64,000 nt of DNA from positions 2,122,586 to 2,186,585 of the forward strand of contig LJIE01000001.1 in assembly GCA_001281695.1 (NCBI GenBank). Reading direction: 5' to 3'. Positions 22,851-31,974 of the stretch are shown here, in pieces; positions within the stretch are counted from its first letter, which is position 1; each line of letters opens with the position of its first letter. The position numbers and the translations under genes were made by a program. Origin of the DNA: a bacterium 336/3 (GTDB lineage Bacteria > Bacteroidota > Bacteroidia > Cytophagales > Thermonemataceae). The notes beneath the pieces are model-generated. The model searched no databases, was not told where the DNA came from, and was given only the letters and a program-made list of their open reading frames with translations.

Positions 22851-23389
22851 TAGTCTAAAAAGTCAGTAGCTTTATAATGTTTCTTAATCAGTTCGTCTAA
22901 TTCTTTTTTACATTTATATTTCTTCGTTTTAGCTGTATCTGCATTTGAAAATCCCATTACTTGGGCTATATCATGCATTGATAGCTCATCAAAATAATAA
23001 TATTGTAATATCTTTTTACAAGTAGCCCCAAGTTTATTGATACAAGCATGAATAATCTGAATTCTCTCTTGCTTGTCCCAATCTTCTATTACAGCTTCAT
23101 CTTTTTCTTCCCTCGATAATCTGCTTTTCTTTTCTAATTCTTTTCTCCATAAGTTATAACAAACACTATAAAGAAAAGTACTGATTTTAGCAGTAAGTTG
23201 GAAATCTGGTTGATGTACTTTTTGCCAAAATAGAATGAGGCTATCTTGAAAGACATCTTGAGCCTCCTCCTCAGTTCCACTATTCTTGAGAACAAGGCGG
23301 AGCATCATGCGGTAATGTTGCTTATATAAATATTGTAAAGCTGTTTCATCACCTTTTCTGATGCGTTCAAGTATTTCTGGGTCTTTCAT
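22850..23389 (-). CDS. ECF sigma factor
   Basis: A 179-residue sigma-70 family protein. Region 2 contains EEAQDVFQDSLILFWQKV and region 4 CKKILQYYYFDELSMHDIAQVMGFSNADTAKTKKYKCKKEL. The length is normal for ECF sigma factors. It is translationally coupled to the membrane anti-sigma gene downstream, so it is probably released by an envelope signal. It is divergent from nuoJ across 131 bases. The regulon cannot be read from the sequence. Confidence 0.92.
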   Translation of the reverse strand: MKDPEILERIRKGDETALQYLYKQHYRMMLRLVLKNSGTEEEAQDVFQDSLILFWQKVHQPDFQLTAKISTFLYSVCYNLWRKELEKKSRLSREEKDEAVIEDWDKQERIQIIHACINKLGATCKKILQYYYFDELSMHDIAQVMGFSNADTAKTKKYKCKKELDELIKKHYKATDFLD

Positions 23390-23520
23390 TTGGTATAAAT
23401 ACGCAAAAGATTATCATAGGTAACCGTAAAACTAAATTTTTTTTTTAAAGATAATCGTTTTTTCTTTCTTATTTTTGAGAAAAAGCTTGTATTTATATGT
23501 TTAAATAAATATTAAACCAA

Positions 23521-24021
23521 ATGGAATTATATATTTTTTGTTTTTTTATAGTACTTTTATTGGGTGGACTTTCAGTGGTATCTTTTTCAAAAAATTTGCT
23601 TTATGCTGTTTTTGGCTTGTTAATTGTATTCTTATGTTTGGTTACAATATATGTGTTCTTAGGTGCTGATTTTGTGGCAGTTGCTCAACTCATGATATAT
23701 GTAGGAGGTATTTTGGTACTTTTGGTTTTTGGAGTAATGCTTGCCAATAGAACTGAAGGAGTAGATAAAATTATAGCTCAAAATCGTTCTAAACTACTTT
23801 CTGGAATCATAGCTATTTCTGTGGGTGTGTTTTTTGTACAACAAATTTTTCAAACTGATTTCAAACAAAAAATATTCAATCTGCCTGCTACATCAACCAT
23901 TCAGCCCATAGGAGTCTCTTTACTAACCGATTATATCTTTGCTTTTGAATTAGCAGGAATATTACTTTTAGTAGGTGTGGTAGGTGCAAGCATGATAGCT
24001 GGTAAAAACAATGAACAATAA
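23521..24021 (+). CDS. nuoJ: NADH-quinone oxidoreductase subunit J (orphan)
   Basis: A 166-residue membrane protein with five hydrophobic helices and the typical complex I subunit J/ND6 core (FVAVAQLMIYVGGILVLLVFGVML). NuoJ is a membrane subunit taking part in proton translocation. The rest of the nuo operon is not in this window: upstream is a divergent sigma gene and downstream a UbiA-type gene. Either the complex I genes are scattered in this genome, or this is a second copy. Confidence 0.88.
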   Translation: MELYIFCFFIVLLLGGLSVVSFSKNLLYAVFGLLIVFLCLVTIYVFLGADFVAVAQLMIYVGGILVLLVFGVMLANRTEGVDKIIAQNRSKLLSGIIAISVGVFFVQQIFQTDFKQKIFNLPATSTIQPIGVSLLTDYIFAFELAGILLLVGVVGASMIAGKNNEQ

Positions 24022-24078
24022 ACATTTAACAAAAATATTTGAACTTATTATTTATATTTTATCATCCATTACTCAAAG

Positions 24079-24981
24079 ATGCCTTTTTTTAAGCAAAATA
24101 AAATATTTCTACTTAGAGCATTTATTCGTTTGGTAAGGTTTGGAAATCTCATCATGATAGGATTTTCACAATACTTAATTAAAATATTTTTTATAGATGA
24201 TAAACCTGTAAAATCTTTTTGGGAACATTTTGCAGACTTAAATTTCTTTTTGCTTTCAGCAAGTACTATTCTAGTAGCTGCGGCAGGGTACATTGTAAAC
24301 GATTATTATGACGTTAAAATAGATTTAATTAATAAACCTGATAAAGTAGTAGTAGGTAATCTTATTCAAAGACGTACAGCCCTTATTAGCAATTTTTCAT
24401 TGAATGCTTTAGCAGTTTTAATAGGTTTCTACCTTTCTTGGAAAGTAGCAATCATCAATTTGGCGTGTATTTTTTTGTTATGGTGGTACTCCAATAGACT
24501 TAAGCGTGAGCCATTTGTAGGAAATTTGGCAATAGCCATCCTTACAGCAGCTACTACATGGATTGTCGCTTTCTATTATAATCAGCATTGGGAAGAAATC
24601 TATATTTATGCTTCATTTGCATTTTTTATATCCCTAATTCGTGAAATCATCAAAGATATTGAAGACATGAAAGGAGATGCAGTTTTTGGTTGTAGAACGC
24701 TTCCTATTTTATTTGGAATAGCTAAAACCAAAATAATACTTTATATTCTGATAGTCAGTTTTTTAGTGAATTTGATAATCAGTTTCTTTTTTTTACATAA
24801 AGGAATTATCATGTTTTTGATGTTTATTTTGTTATTTCCTACTTCTTGGCTAATCATTCGTTTATATAAAGCAGATAAGCGAAAGGATTTTAAATTTTTG
24901 AGTAACTGGACAAAAATTATCATGCTTTTAGGGCTTTTTAGTATCTTTTTTTCTGATAATTTAGTGAAACAAATATTCTAA
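24079..24981 (+). CDS. UbiA-family prenyltransferase
   Basis: A 300-residue polytopic membrane protein with the two aspartate motifs of UbiA enzymes: NDYYDVKIDLINKPDK (about 74-89) and DIEDMKGDAVFGCRTLP (about 193-209). These bind Mg2+ and the prenyl diphosphate. Relatives in Bacteroidota are annotated as geranylgeranylglycerol-phosphate geranylgeranyltransferase-like, but the acceptor could also be a quinone ring. It begins 58 bases after nuoJ; a link to respiratory quinone is possible by position only. Confidence 0.85.
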   Translation: MPFFKQNKIFLLRAFIRLVRFGNLIMIGFSQYLIKIFFIDDKPVKSFWEHFADLNFFLLSASTILVAAAGYIVNDYYDVKIDLINKPDKVVVGNLIQRRTALISNFSLNALAVLIGFYLSWKVAIINLACIFLLWWYSNRLKREPFVGNLAIAILTAATTWIVAFYYNQHWEEIYIYASFAFFISLIREIIKDIEDMKGDAVFGCRTLPILFGIAKTKIILYILIVSFLVNLIISFFFLHKGIIMFLMFILLFPTSWLIIRLYKADKRKDFKFLSNWTKIIMLLGLFSIFFSDNLVKQIF

Positions 24982-25001
24982 AATTCAGCCAAATACATAA
25001 A

Positions 25002-25033
25002 TTTGTTTATCCAATCAAGATTAACTACCTTTG
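25002..25033 (+). promoter_or_regulatory. Promoter of the OsmC/Ohr gene
   Basis: TTTG (25002-25005) and TACCTTTG (25026-25033) are separated by 20 bases. This is an exact fit to the Bacteroidota -33 and -7 elements and lies 23 bases before ATG 25056. It is one of the two best-spaced promoters I found in the window. Confidence 0.75.
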
Positions 25034-25055
25034 AATCTTAAACTTTTATACATCT

Positions 25056-25484
25056 ATGATTAAAATAACCCCTGTTTATACAGCAGAAGCCCTTAATACG
25101 GGTGGTAGAAGAGGTCATGTAAGAACCTCTGATGGTATTATTGATACTGATGTAGCAATGCCTACAACTATGGGAGGAACAGGCAATAAGCCTAATCCCG
25201 AATTGTTCTTTGCTGCTGGTTATGCTTCGTGTTTCAATGGAGCAATTGGAGCAGTAGCCAAAGGAAGAGATATTACAGGTGTAGAGGTAAAAGCTCTTGT
25301 TCATTTTGGAAAGAGCGAAGATGGTAGATTTGGAATTGCTGTTGAGCTCCATGTAACGCTTCCTAACCTACAAGGTGAAGATGCCAAGCAATTGGTAAAA
25401 GATGCACACCAAGTATGTCCTTACTCTGTAGCTACACAAGGTAATATTGAAGTTAAATTATTTGCCAACGAATCGGCTCTATAA
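25056..25484 (+). CDS. Organic hydroperoxide resistance protein (OsmC/Ohr family)
   Basis: A 142-residue OsmC-fold peroxidase. The reactive cysteines are in GYASCFNGAIG (about residue 52) and HQVCPYSVATQGN (about 123), the spacing of Ohr proteins, and NPELFFAAGYAS precedes the first. Ohr reduces organic hydroperoxides with lipoyl-protein electrons in the cytoplasm. It has its own consensus promoter and a terminator, so it is a single-gene unit. No MarR-type OhrR regulator lies beside it. Confidence 0.92.
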   Translation: MIKITPVYTAEALNTGGRRGHVRTSDGIIDTDVAMPTTMGGTGNKPNPELFFAAGYASCFNGAIGAVAKGRDITGVEVKALVHFGKSEDGRFGIAVELHVTLPNLQGEDAKQLVKDAHQVCPYSVATQGNIEVKLFANESAL

Positions 25485-25485
25485 T

Positions 25486-25509
25486 AGATGTCATAGTACA
25501 TCTTTTTTT
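25486..25509 (+). terminator. Terminator after the OsmC/Ohr gene
   Basis: AGATGT and ACATCT pair around CATAGT, followed by seven T beginning at 25503. It starts two bases after the stop codon. Confidence 0.7.
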
Positions 25510-25511
25510 AT

Positions 25512-25546
25512 AACCTTCATAGTGCCATTTTAGTGCTATGAAGGTT
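25512..25546 (+). promoter_or_regulatory. Long hairpin before the 133-residue gene
   Basis: AACCTTCATAG (25512-25522) and CTATGAAGGTT (25536-25546) form 11 perfect pairs. No T-run follows, and the ATG at 25569 is 22 bases away. It may be a leader structure controlling translation of the next gene, or a second part of the OsmC terminator. Confidence 0.5.
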
Positions 25547-25568
25547 CAATGCTTTAATTGATAAAGAG

Positions 25569-25970
25569 ATGAAGAAAGATATTGATTTTCCAACTGTAGA
25601 AGGCGTAAAAGTAGCCATTGTGCGTAAAAAAAATGAAATAAATGAATTTGAATGGTTTGCCTATTTACTCAATACTGATGAAGTGGATTTGTATAATGTA
25701 ATTATCAGTTGCAGAGGTTATGGTGAAATAAATGGAGAAAAGCGAGCTACCTCTACACTTCGATATTTTTTTGAGCATATTCCTGCTCTTAGTTCACATC
25801 TGATAGAGCCTATATCACCTGAAGTTTTTGTGCTTTCAAGCGAATATTGGGTAAGCTATTATATCCAAGAACGAATTTTTGATAAGAAATTTGTATTTCC
25901 ACCTGAAATGATAGAGGAAGAAAACTACGTATATATCAAACAAATAGATTTAGAAGGAATTTTACAATAA
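25569..25970 (+). CDS. Conserved-looking protein of unknown function
   Basis: A 133-residue soluble protein (MKKDIDFPTVEGVKVAIVRKKN...). It has alternating beta strands (VEGVKVAIV, EWFAYLLN, VDLYNVIISCRGYG) and aromatic residues near the C-terminus (WVSYYIQERIFDKKFVFPPEM). I recognise no domain. Its TAA overlaps the ATG of gpmI by one base, so translation is coupled, and glycolytic or housekeeping function may be suspected only from this. Confidence 0.7.
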   Translation: MKKDIDFPTVEGVKVAIVRKKNEINEFEWFAYLLNTDEVDLYNVIISCRGYGEINGEKRATSTLRYFFEHIPALSSHLIEPISPEVFVLSSEYWVSYYIQERIFDKKFVFPPEMIEEENYVYIKQIDLEGILQ

Positions 25971-27481
25971 TGGAAAAAGTAATTTTAATGATTTTGGATG
26001 GTTGGGGTATCCCACAAAATCCTAAAGTATCAGCCATAGATTTAGCCAATACACCTTTTGTTGATAGCTTGTATAAAAAATATCCTCATAGCCACCTCAA
26101 TGCATCTGGGCTTGCTGTAGGTCTTCCTGATGGACAAATGGGAAACTCAGAGGTTGGACACATGAATATCGGAGCAGGTAGAATCGTCTATCAAGACTTG
26201 GTAAAAATTAATCAAGCTTTTGAAAAAAAAGAAATCAATCAAGATAAAACACTTCTTGAGGCTTTTGAATATGCTAAAAAGAATAACAAAAATATTCATT
26301 TAATAGGCTTGGTTTCTGATGGGGGAGTGCATTCCCATATCAATCATCTCAAAGGTTTATGTGATATCTCAAAAGAACAAAATTTTGAAAAAGTGTTTAT
26401 TCATGTTTTTACAGATGGCAGAGATACTGACCCACAATCGGGATTAGGTTTTATACAAGATTTACAAAACCATATAAAAGATAGTAAAACACAAATTGCT
26501 TCCCTAATAGGCAGATACTATGCCATGGATAGAGATAAACGTTGGGAAAGAGTACGGTTAGCTTATGATTTGCTGATAAAAGGAGAGGGAGAGGAAACAA
26601 ACAATGTTTTAGAAGCTATTCAAAAATCGTATGATGTAGGAATTACAGACGAATTTATCAAACCTATCAAAATACAAAATACTCCCAATATTGAAGAAGG
26701 TGATGTAGTGATATGTTTTAACTTTCGTACAGATAGAGGTAGAGAAATTACGCAGGTACTTACACAAGCTGATTTCCCTGAGTTTGAGATGAAAAAATTA
26801 CCTTTGTATTACATTACACTGACTAATTATGATGATACTTTTGAAAATGTAAAAGTGATTTTTGATAAAGATAACCTTGCTAATACGCTTGGCGAAGTGC
26901 TTTCTAAAGCTGGAAAAAAACAAATCCGAATTGCTGAAACAGAAAAATATCCGCATGTTACATTTTTCTTTTCTGGTGGAAGAGAAGAGCCTTTTGAGGG
27001 AGAAAAACGTATTTTATGCCCATCTCCTAAAGTAGCTACTTACGACCTCAAACCCGAAATGAGTGCCTACGAAATTGCAGATGCTATTTGCCCTGAATTA
27101 GAAAAAAAAGAAGCTGATTTTATTTGTCTTAATTTTGCAAATCCTGATATGGTAGGGCATACAGGCTCTATGGAGGCTGCTATCAAGGCTTGTGAAACAG
27201 TTGATAAATGTACTGAAAAAGTGGTTACAACAGCCTTAGCCAATAACTATCAAGTCATCATCATTGCTGATCATGGCAATGCAGATTATATGATTAACGA
27301 AGACGGTTCGCCCAACACGGCTCATACCACCAATTTAGTTCCTTGTATTTTGGTCACCAATAATTTACAGCACATCAAACTAAAAAATGGCGTTTTGGCA
27401 AATATTGCTCCTACTATTTTAGATTTGATGGGACTCACAAAAGCTTCTGAAATGACAGAAAATAGTTTACTGATGAAATAG
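25970..27481 (+). CDS. gpmI: 2,3-bisphosphoglycerate-independent phosphoglycerate mutase
   Basis: A 503-residue alkaline-phosphatase superfamily enzyme that interconverts 3- and 2-phosphoglycerate in glycolysis. The nucleophile is Ser60 in QMGNSEVGHMNIGAGR, with metal ligands in MILDGWG at the start and in IIIADHGNADYM and TAHTT near the C-terminus. DGRDTDPQSG is the usual substrate-binding segment. Length is normal. It is coupled to the preceding 133-residue gene and followed by a bidirectional terminator. Confidence 0.98.
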   Translation: MEKVILMILDGWGIPQNPKVSAIDLANTPFVDSLYKKYPHSHLNASGLAVGLPDGQMGNSEVGHMNIGAGRIVYQDLVKINQAFEKKEINQDKTLLEAFEYAKKNNKNIHLIGLVSDGGVHSHINHLKGLCDISKEQNFEKVFIHVFTDGRDTDPQSGLGFIQDLQNHIKDSKTQIASLIGRYYAMDRDKRWERVRLAYDLLIKGEGEETNNVLEAIQKSYDVGITDEFIKPIKIQNTPNIEEGDVVICFNFRTDRGREITQVLTQADFPEFEMKKLPLYYITLTNYDDTFENVKVIFDKDNLANTLGEVLSKAGKKQIRIAETEKYPHVTFFFSGGREEPFEGEKRILCPSPKVATYDLKPEMSAYEIADAICPELEKKEADFICLNFANPDMVGHTGSMEAAIKACETVDKCTEKVVTTALANNYQVIIIADHGNADYMINEDGSPNTAHTTNLVPCILVTNNLQHIKLKNGVLANIAPTILDLMGLTKASEMTENSLLMK

Positions 27482-27513
27482 AATAAACCATTTCTCTAAA
27501 CTATTATAAAATA

Positions 27514-27546
27514 AAAGAGCCTTACTTTTAAAGTAAGGCTCTTTTT
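27514..27546. terminator. Bidirectional terminator between gpmI and the M43 protease gene
   Basis: AAAGAGCCTTACTTT and AAAGTAAGGCTCTTT pair around a short loop with A-run and T-run on both sides. It serves both convergent genes. Confidence 0.88.
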
Positions 27547-27566
27547 ATATCGAAGGTGATTTTCTA

Positions 27567-28526
27567 CTATCTGAAAGAAGCTCTAGAACCACCTACTGCA
27601 AATACAGCATCCATTCTAGCTTTTTGTCCTAAAGAGAACATATACATTCCTCTGTCATCAGTGTAGTCCATGTAGTTCATGTACATTTCTAAAGGAGTAC
27701 CAGAACAAGTACTTCTGTGACCTACAGCAGGAACACCACCGTTAGCAGCATTATGAACAGGAGTATCAGATACAAAGTCGTTACCACAAGTTGCATCACC
27801 CCAGATATGGCGTAAGTTCATCCAGTGACCAACTTCGTGAGTAGCTGTTCTTCCTAAGTTGAAAGGGAAAGTAGCTGTACCAGTTCTACCAGTGTATTTT
27901 GAGTCAATAACAACACCATCAGTTGCAGAAGATCCACCAGGGAATTGAGCGTATCCTAAGATACCACCACCAATTGTAGCAACCCAATAGTTTAATTTAG
28001 TAGTAGGTGATGTAGGATTCAAACCACCTTGAGCTGATTTCTTACAAGCATCATTAGTTCCCCAAGAAGTTCTTGTAGTTTGTTTTCTGATTACTTGATC
28101 TAAAACAAATCTGTAACCAACAACAGCTCTTACAGAAGAATAAGGATTATTTGCTGTATTGAAATCAGCGTTTCTTCCTTGGAAGTCTTCATTCAATACA
28201 TCAATTTGAGATTGTAATTGAGCTTGAGAAATGTTTTCAGCAGAAGTTCTATAAAGAACGTTGAAAACTACAGGTATTTCTAAAACACCATTTACAATAC
28301 GACCATTTGCAATAGCATCTTTTGTAAATTCCTCTAAATCGTTCATACGTTTTGCTAAAGAAGGATCTTCAGCTATTTGACGATCTAATACTTCATGAGA
28401 AGCACAACCTCTACGAGCAACAACCTCATTAGAAGTATTCAATTCACCCATAACAGCAGTGTCAGAGTTTTTTTGACAAGAGAACATTACAGCAGCTACT
28501 GCAGCAGATAATAATAATTTTTTCAT
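27567..28526 (-). CDS. M43-family (cytophagalysin/pappalysin-like) metalloprotease lipoprotein
   Basis: A 319-residue protein with a lipoprotein signal (VMFSC, Cys17). The zinc-binding motif HEVGHWMNLRH (HExxHxxGxxH type, with Asn replacing Gly) lies near residue 232, followed by IWGDATCGNDFVSDTP. The met-turn is MYMNYMDYTDD. These are hallmarks of M43 metzincins of Bacteroidota. The N-terminal part (to about 90) includes a helical pro-like region. It is probably exported to the surface or outside; the substrate is unknown. It has a consensus promoter on the minus strand. Confidence 0.9.
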   Translation of the reverse strand: MKKLLLSAAVAAVMFSCQKNSDTAVMGELNTSNEVVARRGCASHEVLDRQIAEDPSLAKRMNDLEEFTKDAIANGRIVNGVLEIPVVFNVLYRTSAENISQAQLQSQIDVLNEDFQGRNADFNTANNPYSSVRAVVGYRFVLDQVIRKQTTRTSWGTNDACKKSAQGGLNPTSPTTKLNYWVATIGGGILGYAQFPGGSSATDGVVIDSKYTGRTGTATFPFNLGRTATHEVGHWMNLRHIWGDATCGNDFVSDTPVHNAANGGVPAVGHRSTCSGTPLEMYMNYMDYTDDRGMYMFSLGQKARMDAVFAVGGSRASFR

Positions 28527-28888
28527 GGATTTTGTTTTATTAAGTTGATTTTATTACAAGCGTATGCAAATGTATAAAAGGAGATAATATCCTCCAAGAA
28601 AAAAGTAAAAAAAATAAAATAAAATTTTTCAAAAACTTTAAAAATGCAAATATTCTAATGTTTTAGCGTGTTATTGCCCAATAAAAAAATGATATTCAAA
28701 CGTTGATTTTTCTGTGATTTTGTAAAACTTGTTACAATTATTTCCAAAACTTACATGTGTTTGTTTGCTTGTTCAAATTCAAAATTTAATTTTTCTTTTT
28801 CTGGGTTACCTTTATAAAAGTTTGGTATAAAAATTGGATTTACAAATCCAAGATACACAACTTTATCCATTATTTAAACCACTGTTTT
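28527..28888. other. 362-base divergent spacer
   Basis: It holds the protease promoter described separately and a perfect inverted repeat, TTGGATTT-AC-AAATCCAA (28834-28851), 38 bases before the DUF4349 gene, where it could be an operator. The remainder is A/T-rich with no ORF or RNA fold that I can support. Confidence 0.5.
28567..28597 (-). promoter_or_regulatory. Promoter of the M43 protease gene
   Basis: On the minus strand TACATTTG (28574-28567) is an exact TAnnTTTG element and TTG (28597-28595) is the -33 element 20 bases upstream. Transcription would begin near 28561, a 35-base leader before the ATG. Confidence 0.7.
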
Positions 28889-29896
28889 ATGAAAACCCAT
28901 TTGTTAATTTTTGGGCTGGTATGCCTTTTTGCCCTTTCTAATTGTGCAAGTAAAGAATCGAAAGATATGGCATCTAATTACCAAACAGATGCGAGCAAGC
29001 CAACAGAACAAAATATTCGTTTTGAAGAACCTCGTAGAGAAGAGATCAAAGCTTCTGATGAGGCTGGAAATGCTGAAACGGAAGCTAAGGCCTCTTTGCA
29101 GAAAAAACAAGGAGATGTAGAGCTTACCTCCAAAATGAACTTGGATAGCCAAAAAGGGCGAAAATTTGTTCGTACAGCCAATGTAAAAGGCAAAGTGAAA
29201 AATGTTTTGAAAAGCACCATGCAAATAGAAGACATTACAGCCGAATTCAAAGGTTTTATCACTTCTACTGATTTAAAAAGTACAGTTGTTTCCACAGAAA
29301 ACCCCGCCATCAGCCCAGATTCGCTTTTAGAAATTAAACATTATGTGATGGAAAACCAATTGACTATTCGTGTTCCCAACGAAAAAATGGATAGCCTGAT
29401 GCGTAAAATGGGTACATTACTTGATTTTGTAGATTATAGAGTTATCAAAGCTGAAGATGTGAGTTTGCAACTGCTTATCAATGATATGCAACAAAAACGA
29501 TTCAATACCTTTGAAAACCGTTATACAAATGCCATAGACAACAGAGGTAAAAAGTTAGATGAAACAGCAGGAGCAGAAGAAAATTTACTCAACAGACAAT
29601 TGCAGGCAGACCAAAGTAAAATTCAGAAAATGCAATTAGAAGACCAAATTGCGTATAGCACTATTCAGTTAAATATTTACCAACGTGAAACGGTTACAAG
29701 AGAACTATATGCTAACGATAAAAATATCGAAGATTATCGTCCTAGCTTATGGTCTAGAATTAAAGATGGTTTGTTAGATGGCTGGAGAGTAGTAGAATAT
29801 TTGGTTGTATTTGTATTTCAAATGTGGTGGTTTTGGATTGTAGCCACAGTAGCTTGGATTGGATATAGAAAATTCATCAAGAAAAAAGCTTCTTAA
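28889..29896 (+). CDS. DUF4349-domain lipoprotein
   Basis: A 335-residue protein. The signal ends with lipobox LSNC (Cys19), and then a charged linker. The DUF4349 core runs from about 90 to 270 (RKFVRTANVKGKVKNVLKSTMQIED, then LTIRVPNEKMDSLMRKMGTL and a long coiled coil). A transmembrane segment is at 305-327 (VFVFQMWWFWIVATVAWIGY) with a basic tail. The family is widespread in bacteria; its function is not well established, but it is placed in the cell envelope. Confidence 0.85.
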   Translation: MKTHLLIFGLVCLFALSNCASKESKDMASNYQTDASKPTEQNIRFEEPRREEIKASDEAGNAETEAKASLQKKQGDVELTSKMNLDSQKGRKFVRTANVKGKVKNVLKSTMQIEDITAEFKGFITSTDLKSTVVSTENPAISPDSLLEIKHYVMENQLTIRVPNEKMDSLMRKMGTLLDFVDYRVIKAEDVSLQLLINDMQQKRFNTFENRYTNAIDNRGKKLDETAGAEENLLNRQLQADQSKIQKMQLEDQIAYSTIQLNIYQRETVTRELYANDKNIEDYRPSLWSRIKDGLLDGWRVVEYLVVFVFQMWWFWIVATVAWIGYRKFIKKKAS

Positions 29897-29985
29897 AAAA
29901 ACAGAAAACGATTTTATATAAAATTTGGTAGGATTTGCTTCTTGCCAAATTTTATATTTTTAAATTGTAAAAAATATAACAGCTA

Positions 29986-30300
29986 ATGGACAGAGAAACT
30001 GCAAAAGCATTTGTAGAAAAACACTATGGAATAGGCTGGCTGAATTTGGTGGATATTGTCTATGACAATGTTCCAGATGATGACATTCAAATCACAGAAG
30101 TATTTCAGAAATGGGGAGCTTTAAAAGTTCGTTATATGGGCAAAGATGAAGGTTTTGCCGAAATGCTGGAGCATATCAGTTATATCAGCCAGAAAATGTG
30201 TGAAGTTTGTGGAAAAAGTGCCAGAGAAACCGTTATAGGAAGTTGGGTAAATACTTTGTGTCAAGAACATTATGAAGAACTTTCTAATAAAATGAAATGA
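29986..30300 (+). CDS. Small protein with CxxC/CxxH zinc-like motif, unknown function
   Basis: A 104-residue acidic protein. Near the C-terminus CEVCGKSAR (about 72) and LCQEHYEEL (about 92) give CxxC...CxxH, a plausible structural zinc site. The N-terminus (MDRETAKAFVEKHYGIGWLNLVDIVYDNVPDD) is helical. I recognise no named family. Its TGA overlaps the ATG of the following gene (ATGA), so the two are translationally coupled. Confidence 0.65.
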   Translation: MDRETAKAFVEKHYGIGWLNLVDIVYDNVPDDDIQITEVFQKWGALKVRYMGKDEGFAEMLEHISYISQKMCEVCGKSARETVIGSWVNTLCQEHYEELSNKMK

Positions 30301-31216
30301 TTTTGAAAATCATGAAATTATATGTCCTATTATTTTGTAGCTTTTTGACACATTCTTGTAACTCACAAACAGTTCAAAAGGAAAAAAAAGAGACCATAAA
30401 AATTCGTAAAAAAGGAATTTCTATGGAAAGAGAGAATCTGATAATTCTTTCAGAAAAAAGTACTTTCCAACACTTTCAGATAAATTATAAACTGACAAAA
30501 ACAACTGAACAGCATCTTATTTTATTACAAGATGCTATTAAACTTGCGTTACATAATCCAAAGTTTATTAAAGACAAAAATTTATTGTACTTTTTTATAT
30601 TAGAAAATTCTATTAAAAACCCATCTCCTCATAAAAATACAATGAATGACCTTTTTTTGGGCTTTGCACCTTACCAATATCTTTATAAAAGTGACCATTT
30701 TAGAGGAGATTTCAGAGTGTTTTGGCATAGAACTATGGAGCCTTTATTAAAAAGTATGAATCGAGAAAAATTTAACCAAGCTCTAAAACCTATTTTATTA
30801 GGAACTTCAGACCCTATTATATTATATTTATATAACCCTCTTTTTTTGTAGATAAAGATTTTTTTGAGCAAAAATTATACAAATTACCTGCTTTAGAAAA
30901 TAATGATGTAGTTAATAAAATCTGTTTGTATATAAAAAATGGCTCTTTTGATGGTTACGAATATGCAGAAGTTTTTTTAGTTAGCTTAATGTATTCTTTG
31001 GAAAATAATATTGAAAAAGAAAAGATTTTTGATGAAGTGGAAAAGAGGTTTATAAATTTAGATAAATTAAATCTGAAAAGAGAGGAATTAATTCGTTTGA
31101 TGTTATATTTTTCAGCAAAACGATATGGTAAAAGGACTCTTGATGATAATAGAGAACCTTACCAAAAAATAGCAAAGTGTTTGTATAAGAAATTTTATGA
31201 TGGGGAAATAGATTGA
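30297..31216 (+). pseudogene. Unknown lipoprotein-like gene split by a -1 frameshift in a T7 run
   Basis: The first frame (30297-30851) begins with a lipoprotein-like signal (lipobox LTHSC) and stops just after seven T (30841-30847). Reading from that run in the -1 frame continues without a break as VDKDFFEQKLYKLPALENND, then ICLYIKNGSFDGYEYAEV to the stop at 31216. The joined product would be about 306 residues, soluble and helical, with no family that I recognise. A deletion or insertion in the homopolymer, a sequencing error, or programmed slippage would all explain it. The conserved look of the second half argues for a recent event. Confidence 0.65.
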
Positions 31217-31254
31217 TACTTTTTTGTTTGTTATCAGCTGTTTAATGATAAAAT

Positions 31255-31959
31255 ATGAGGTTGTTTTCAATTATATGCTTGTTGTTTCTTTGGGGATGTC
31301 AATACTCCAATATAAAAGAGAATAAAGAATACAGAGACTCTATTAAAATGATAAATTGGGATAAAAGAAAATTTAAACCCAAGAAAAAGTATGCTAAAGG
31401 TATACTCTATAAAGATTTTAACTTTTTTGATTGGAAAGGGGAAAAACCCATACTGCAAACAGATTCTGTCTTATATCCCTGGATAGAATATGTAAAAATG
31501 GATGATTATCAAGAAAAAATAATAATTTATTATAATCCTATAATGGTAGCTGAAAATAAATTTATCAAACAGTCAGATTATTATTATAGAATTTACTTAA
31601 CCCCACCTATAAACGACAATTTGCAGCTATACGAAGCTTATATCTTTAAAAAAGATAAAATTTATAATGTGTGCTATAATCAAGTGAAGGGTAAAAAATA
31701 TTTATTTTTATTAAGCAGTGTGAATAAAAATAATGAGATTGAATTTATGTCTTTTGATTTGGAAGAAACTATGGAAGATAAAGGATGTTTGTTGGATGAA
31801 ATAATAGATAACCATTTGGGGTGCTTAAAAACGACCAAAATAGATGAACATTATACAGGAAAACTTAATATCAATAGTTTATTCTGGGATGCTTATGCTA
31901 CCTCCATAGTACTTACAGTTGTAAGAGACACATCTCTTCTAAAAAATAAAAGTAGATGA
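31255..31959 (+). CDS. Lipoprotein of unknown function
   Basis: A 234-residue protein with a lipoprotein signal (LFLWGC, Cys15) and a mature part rich in Tyr, Lys and Asp (KFKPKKKYAKGILYKDFNFFDWKGEKP). There is no recognisable motif. It lies in a run of small secreted-protein genes of unknown function between the DUF4349 gene and uvrC. Confidence 0.65.
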   Translation: MRLFSIICLLFLWGCQYSNIKENKEYRDSIKMINWDKRKFKPKKKYAKGILYKDFNFFDWKGEKPILQTDSVLYPWIEYVKMDDYQEKIIIYYNPIMVAENKFIKQSDYYYRIYLTPPINDNLQLYEAYIFKKDKIYNVCYNQVKGKKYLFLLSSVNKNNEIEFMSFDLEETMEDKGCLLDEIIDNHLGCLKTTKIDEHYTGKLNINSLFWDAYATSIVLTVVRDTSLLKNKSR

Positions 31960-31974
31960 AATACCCACTAAAAT

